Assembly (NCBI GenBank): GCA_011009095.1
Contig: VTPC01001731.1
Location: forward strand, 124,364 to 188,363
From: Ignelater luminosus
Lineage: Eukaryota; Arthropoda; Insecta; Coleoptera; Elateridae
Direction: 5' to 3'
DNA length: 64,000 nt
Part shown: one piece after another, positions 58,966 to 64,000 of the stretch
How the letters are laid out: each line of letters opens with the position of its first letter
How positions within the stretch are numbered: the stretch's first letter is position 1
Program-made: the position numbers and the translations under genes
Notes under the pieces: model-generated
What the model saw: the letters and a program-made list of their open reading frames with translations, nothing else
The model's database searches: none
What the model was told of the DNA's origin: nothing

Positions 58966-61900
58966 CTAAATATTATGAAATCAAAATAAAGATTAACTTA
59001 ATACAAACGGAAGGAGATCCGAACTAAATCTTCAAATATAGAAAACGTAACGAAAATAATGCGAATACAGGAACCAAAATGAAAAAACGAATTATCTCAA
59101 ACTGATAATTTGGAAAGCAAAATAATTCTGTGGTGACTAAGTATTAGTCAATCAAGATTTCTTTCTACCGCATCTATAATGTAAAAAGGTTTATTAATTT
59201 TGTAAGGGCTATTCACAAAAATTGTTTTGAAAAAATAAGAAATCGTGTTATGTTAAAAGTCCATTGTCCAAGTCAGACGCGAAAGACTGATATATCAGCA
59301 AAGAATAGAAAACTTGATAATTATGTTCTATTATCTTCTAACACGATAACACACTTCTGCTGGTAATTTTCTGGTGTATTTTACTACAATTTACTGCTTA
59401 CGTCCACATACAAATTACGTTATTATTATGTACCTACCATTTACTGGAGTTACCACATAGTCTAACAAGTATTTTATCTAAAAATGGAATTCGATTAACC
59501 GGGATATTACGTTAGATTTTTCTCTAGTTTGTTATAACGTCAGTGAGGTGCCATAAATATATGTATAATTTCCTCTATGGTATAATCCAAGAACAAAGAA
59601 AAATTAACTAGGAATGCTCAATACGATTACATACAAAATAAGTCTAAGGCTGACCGGTGTGCACTACTTGGTAGTAGAACAATTTTGGTATGCAATTCTA
59701 TTAGGATGTTAATGATTTGATACAGTAATTAAAATTTAATATAAAAATAAAAATCTTTTATAATATTTACGTGAAAGGATGTGTTTGTGTAACATAACGA
59801 GCTCATTTGTTAGTTTGCTCCTCCTGAATAATTAAATAAATAATTCCCGGTTACCACAAACTTGTTTTTGTCTAGTTTGAATGTTTAGGTTGAATTATGA
59901 AAAAAAGAGCTTTTATCTCCGATAATGAATGTTAAACTTTTTCCAAATGAACAACATGAACACTAAACACAGTCGCTTCTCATTTCCAGTGCCATAAAAT
60001 TTCAAGTGAGGTAATTTAAAAAACTTGTCCGCAGGCAATGTACACTCACGTGCGTTTCATTTTTTTTTCTGTAGAGCACAAAGGGATGTTGTTGATTGCT
60101 TTACCCAAATTTGCGTGTTTTTTTGTAGCTATGTTATATATAATAGTGTTGGATACAAATTTTGTTGAGGTCATTGCCAAGAAGAAAATTATTTATACAA
60201 ACGTTTTCTGGTTAAAAACAACATTCGTATCAATGTAATCTGGTAAGAGAACATACTTTCACAAAGGGAATTGATTACCCAATTTCTTTGTTTGAGTAAA
60301 ATCTATTTTTGGATATCGTGAAAAGTTCACCTCGACGTTAGAAGCTAGAGGAATAAATAATTCAAATGCGTTTGAATGTTGGTATCCAAGAACGTGCCGT
60401 TATATTATCAGTCTATTGGAATATTCCTAGTTTCTATTTCATTTTGGACATGTCAGAACCGCATTTAATATTTAAATGCTTTCTTGTGTCCTTAGAAAAA
60501 TAATACAGCATTTACCTAAATGTAACAAACACTATATTTAGTAATAAAACTCTTTTTGTTTCAGGTAAGGAAAGGATTTATCTTCTAGTTCCGTTAAAAG
60601 CGGGGTAAGCAAACGCTAATTAGATAATTTATCACAAGCAGCACAGTAAAAGTGGAACACAACTTGAAGTTTCTCTAAAGCCTGAAAATCATGGCAAAAT
60701 GTTTTTGTTGTGTCAAAATCATTTTTACGAGTTGACAAGAAATTGTAAAAGTTTTCCCATCAGCGCAAAACTCTGAATCTCCATTAACGAAGTATTTACT
60801 GCTCCCTATCCGTACATGCTATAAAACTTGTATGTGCTTCATATTTTATGTGATGTTACCGCCTTTAGGGTCGTGTTTCTCGTTTTCAGATTAATCACTT
60901 TTTCAGGTGAAAATTGTGTTAGTCTGCTAGGGGTAACAACACATCGATCAATTTGGATTGGTTTGGTGTTGGTGTTGATGCTACCGCCGCCGCCGCCACC
61001 GTTAAAATTTAAAAGTTTTATGTTGCACTTGCCATTATATTTCACGTCAAATTTACGCCTAAATAAATTTGATTAAAGGGTATTTTACAAATTTTTTTAA
61101 TTAAAAATAGCGTGCGCGCTTCGATGGTAAATATATTAGTATTATGTGAAAGCGGGTAAATTTCCAAGAAAAATCTGAAATTTTCATGCTGCCGAGTTGA
61201 GTGATCGGGTATTATCTTGTTTATACATGACATGACAACCAATTCACTTAAACGTCCATCAAATCAGTTTTTAGGGTAGTTTTTTATTGATTTTATAAGC
61301 CAAAACAAAAAATAGCTCTCCATATCATTTACTTCTATCCTATAACCCATAAGTTTTCAATGAGAAATTGAATTGCCTTTGTAGTAGCGTAATATAATAA
61401 AATGATGATAATAATGTTACACAGTGTTATAAAGTGGAAGGAAAGTAATGTTTCATTAGTAATGTGATTTTATGTTGCGTTTTACGATGACATCTTCAAG
61501 TGCGCTTACGTTAATTGCCGTATTCTCTCAAGTAGTGTCAAGATTTTAGCGCTCTTATTTATGTTGGGGCATATATACCTACCTTGAAATGTAGTGGATT
61601 CAGTGGGATTCTTCAAGGTAGTATACTGGAATTTAGTGAAATACGTAAAAGTTTGACGACTCTATAAATTTAAAATGTTTTCTCTTCAGTTTTTTCCATT
61701 TGCGAATAGTGTCAACAGCTTGAGACGTAATAAAATACAATCTGTTTCAAGCATAAAGTTGAATTTTTATATATGGTACTGGAAATGGGGCATATAATAT
61801 TCCACATATGACTATTTTATTTATATATACGAGTATGTGTACTTAGGGTGTGAGAATTTCTCTTTATGTTTGAAGGAGACGTTTCTTTTGTATGTAATTC

Positions 61901-62120
61901 CTACGAAACACATTTTATAAAATAGACGTTAACCTTTAATAAGTTGAGATTGGCATATCTCGTGCATCTCATATTGCAGTAATATTAATATTCGTAATTT
62001 AAGGACTTTTCTCTAGTGTGAAAGCAGAGTAATATATTTATTATTACATTCAAGATATTGATTTAAATACTGCAACTGGAAACTTCTTTGATAGAAGATT
62101 CATTAGTTAAAAAACAAATA
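58966..62120. other. Long AT-rich non-coding stretch
   Basis: No gene or element was recognised in about 3 kb. The only distinct feature is a CCG microsatellite, annotated separately. Frames of 60-80 codons (for example 60,038-60,238 plus and 60,828-61,076 plus) are without motifs; the second owes its proline run to the microsatellite. Confidence 0.5.
60984..61000. repeat. (CCG)n microsatellite
   Basis: About five CCG/CCA triplets in otherwise AT-rich DNA. They generate proline or glycine runs in open frames on the two strands. Confidence 0.85.
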
Positions 62121-62418
62121 AATCTTGAAAGTTCTATCACAATTTGTAAATCTCCTAGTGAATGGAAAAATCTGTGAAGGAGAGATTTCATTCGATCAAA
62201 AAGGCAAAATTATCGTACAAATCTTGAAAACATCAAATCAAGATTTTGTATATGCGAATGTTCTGGATATTTTAATAGCTCCCTCGGTAACGTTTGGGCC
62301 TGATACTTTTATAAAACTAATCAAATCGAAATGCTTGTCATTAGAAGTTATGGGAAAAAGACCAGCAAATGGGTCTATTGTTAAGAGTCTCTTAATCTTC
62401 TTACCGAAACGATTTTAG
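62121..62418 (+). pseudogene. Unclassified coding-like fragment
   Basis: An open frame of about 99 codons, bounded by a stop just upstream (62,118-62,120) and TAG at 62,416-62,418. Its residue make-up is protein-like rather than the low-complexity K/N/I/F pattern of random AT-rich frames; segments include VNGKICEGEISFDQKGKIIV, ANVLDILIAPSVTFGPDTF and LIKSKCLSLEVMGKRPANGS. There is no ATG before codon 76 (in VMGKRP), so it is not a free-standing gene. It could be an exon or an element fragment. I do not recognise the family. Confidence 0.35.
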
Positions 62419-63389
62419 ATTCTCCTTTGTGTCTTTTGTTTTTAGCGAAGCTTCCTACATTCAGAATCCAAGCTCGAATCAGAACGACGCTTACCCCATT
62501 AGTTGTTTAATGAACACTGATTCGGTTCTTTCTAGTTTTGCGTTTCTGTGTGGCCTACAGTAAACCAGTAAGTTTGAGGCTTACTGTTCCTTTTTTTTCT
62601 GATTTCAAAATTTTCTGATTCTTAACGATCTCGTATCATTCAGTTCTTCGAAATTTAGTATCTCTTGCTAGTGGGAGTATTCTCTTCCTCCACTCTGCGG
62701 CATCCCAAGTCTCTCTTTGCGCTTCTTTTAATATTCTTGGAAGGACTACTCTACTGCGGACCTTTATCTTCTACCATTCCATCCCAGTCAATTTGGTTAA
62801 TTTACCAAGACTGAATGATTTCTCCCAGATTAAGGTTTGTGCTTTTCTTGTTTTTGTTCTTATTAAGTAATACTATAGGTATTGTAACGAAGTTTTCATT
62901 GCACGTTTTCGTTTGACAATGACGTAATTAAAAGGTAACATTGCGAAATTGCGGAACTACATATTGACATTGACCAGTATGATTGAGTACTACTTATAAC
63001 CTCACATTTATCTCTCTTGTTAGGTTCATGTAATAAATACGTTAAGGTGCAACAACATATCAGATAGATAATAAAATAATTATTATGGTTTCAATTTTAA
63101 ACATTTTACTTACTTACCCACTAATTTTATTAAGCGCACCCAAATTGCACTAGGAAAAATTGCACTGAATCCAGAATTTTCCCTCTAATACCCCGAACGA
63201 TCTAAACCAGGCAGTTATAAGAGAAAATCTCCTAGAATCTTCAAACGTAAAACTTAAATTTGACATTTTTTTGAATAATGTCAAGTATGTTTTCTTGTGC
63301 TTGTCTTTTAACAATCAGAAAAAACTTACGTACTGTGAGACACAAGAATCTCAAATTATTTATTGGCCCAAGTGAATATTACCACGGAA
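62419..63389. other. Non-coding stretch with a possible LINE tail
   Basis: Mostly AT-rich. At about 62,640-62,720 the minus strand has a short stop-free segment, AQRETWDAAEWRKRILPLAR, followed by DTKFRRTE and a stop. It recalls the closing W.....EWR motif at the C-terminus of several LINE ORF2 proteins. With no other LINE motif alongside, it stays a weak suggestion. Nothing is seen in the remainder. Confidence 0.3.
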
Positions 63390-63640
63390 AAGACCGGAAA
63401 AAATGGCCTTCTGCCCGTGCTGACTAAAAGGTTGTGCTTGCAGCAGTTCAAAACGTCGGAGAAGGGGAGGTGTTCACAAAGTAACCAAACATGAATTGGA
63501 TTAGGATCCAATAAAATAAAAAGCTCACTTATAACTTTAAGATGTCAAAATTCTATATTGGTGCCAAGAACCCAGTCAAGGTCATCACATTCGCTGGTGT
63601 GGTTCCGCACCAGAAAACACTTCTTACAGATGTAAGTAGA
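63390..63640 (+). repeat. Unclassified dispersed repeat, copy 2
   Basis: Diverged partner of 50,735-50,955, in the same orientation. It starts at GACCGGAAAAAATGGC, continues through GCTTGCAGCAGTTCAAAACG, and ends with the block at 63,553-63,640. In the frame matching copy 1 it reads FYIGAKNPVKVITFAGVV and then PHQKTLLTDV, clearly related to copy 1 at the peptide level. An in-frame stop upstream (about 63,510) interrupts the longer frame seen in copy 1. The copies differ by several small indels in the centre. Confidence 0.58.
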
Positions 63641-64000
63641 ACGCCCTGATAACAAGCAACTTATCAAAAAGAACCTTGTAATATTGTAAAATCTTACTAC
63701 TCGCAGCGATTTGCTGAACTAGCATACACTGCAACCTTATAGTGTGGTTCACAAGTTCCATTTTGGCTATTTTTTGCCTGACTTCACCAAAAATTATGAT
63801 CGAGGTGTCATTCGATTCGGAATGGCATTTAGAAACTTTTCGAACATTTCGAATTAATGTTTAAGTTTTATTTATTAATTTTTCCCAAACGGAGCTAATT
63901 TCTTGCTTGAAGTGTTCCATGATAATTAAGACAAAGAACAAGAATAATTGTCATTGCTTCTAGTCAGGTATGGCTCAAAGCCTGTCGGCATTGTTAAGCA
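63641..64000. other. Right edge, no recognisable feature
   Basis: AT-rich sequence with no recognised motif. It may include the distal part of the repeat at 63.4-63.6 kb, whose right boundary is not determined. Confidence 0.45.

Noticed and set aside
60828..61076. 82-codon plus-strand frame with a polyproline run
   Set aside because: The proline run is created by a CCG microsatellite; the rest is hydrophobic AT-rich sequence with an antisense frame of equal quality and no domain.

Overview
This is AT-rich eukaryotic DNA from an arthropod, most likely an insect. Evidence: remnants of jockey-, R1- and CR1/L2-type LINEs, a BEL/Pao LTR retrotransposon, piggyBac, mariner and Tc1/mariner-like DNA transposons, a DUF4817-type helix-turn-helix, and two protein families (DUF7869 and a 'CFLCEWDS' family) that I know mainly as high-copy insect sequences. 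The mix would suit a beetle, but that is inference. I recognise no intact host gene, tRNA or rRNA gene, or CRISPR array. Nearly every interpretable stretch is a decayed mobile-element copy, so I read the window as intergenic or long-intron DNA.

Layout. 0-5.1 kb: a minus-strand jockey-type RT fragment, an internally deleted piggyBac transposase, a DUF7869 pseudogene and a CFLCEWDS-family pseudogene. 5.1-16 kb: mostly featureless, with a lysine-rich 128-codon ORF and a GC-rich stretch resembling a decayed collagen Gly-X-Y exon near 9.8 kb. 16-21.2 kb: a LINE with an inverted 5' part, next to an R1-type LINE whose ORF1 seems to be split by a Tc1/mariner-like transposase. 27.8-30.1 kb: a BEL/Pao element whose integrase is interrupted by a mariner copy. 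35.3-37.5 kb: a LINE C-terminal fragment and an internally deleted CR1/L2-like LINE. 38-45.6 kb: the best-preserved part, two nearly complete LINEs in the same (minus) orientation: an R1/LOA-like element with a zinc-knuckle Gag, endonuclease, RT and RNase H, then a jockey element. 50-51 kb: an unclassified repeat unit with a diverged partner at 63.4-63.6 kb. 56.9-58.4 kb: a GC-rich island ending at an RT fragment. 58.9 kb: a DUF4817-like fragment.

Nothing here forms a working pathway. The interest is in nested insertions, retrotransposition scars, two unassigned repeat families, a GATA/E-box motif cluster near 32.0-32.4 kb and the unexplained GC island. Boundaries of decayed elements are approximate, because they come from where protein similarity stops rather than from visible termini.
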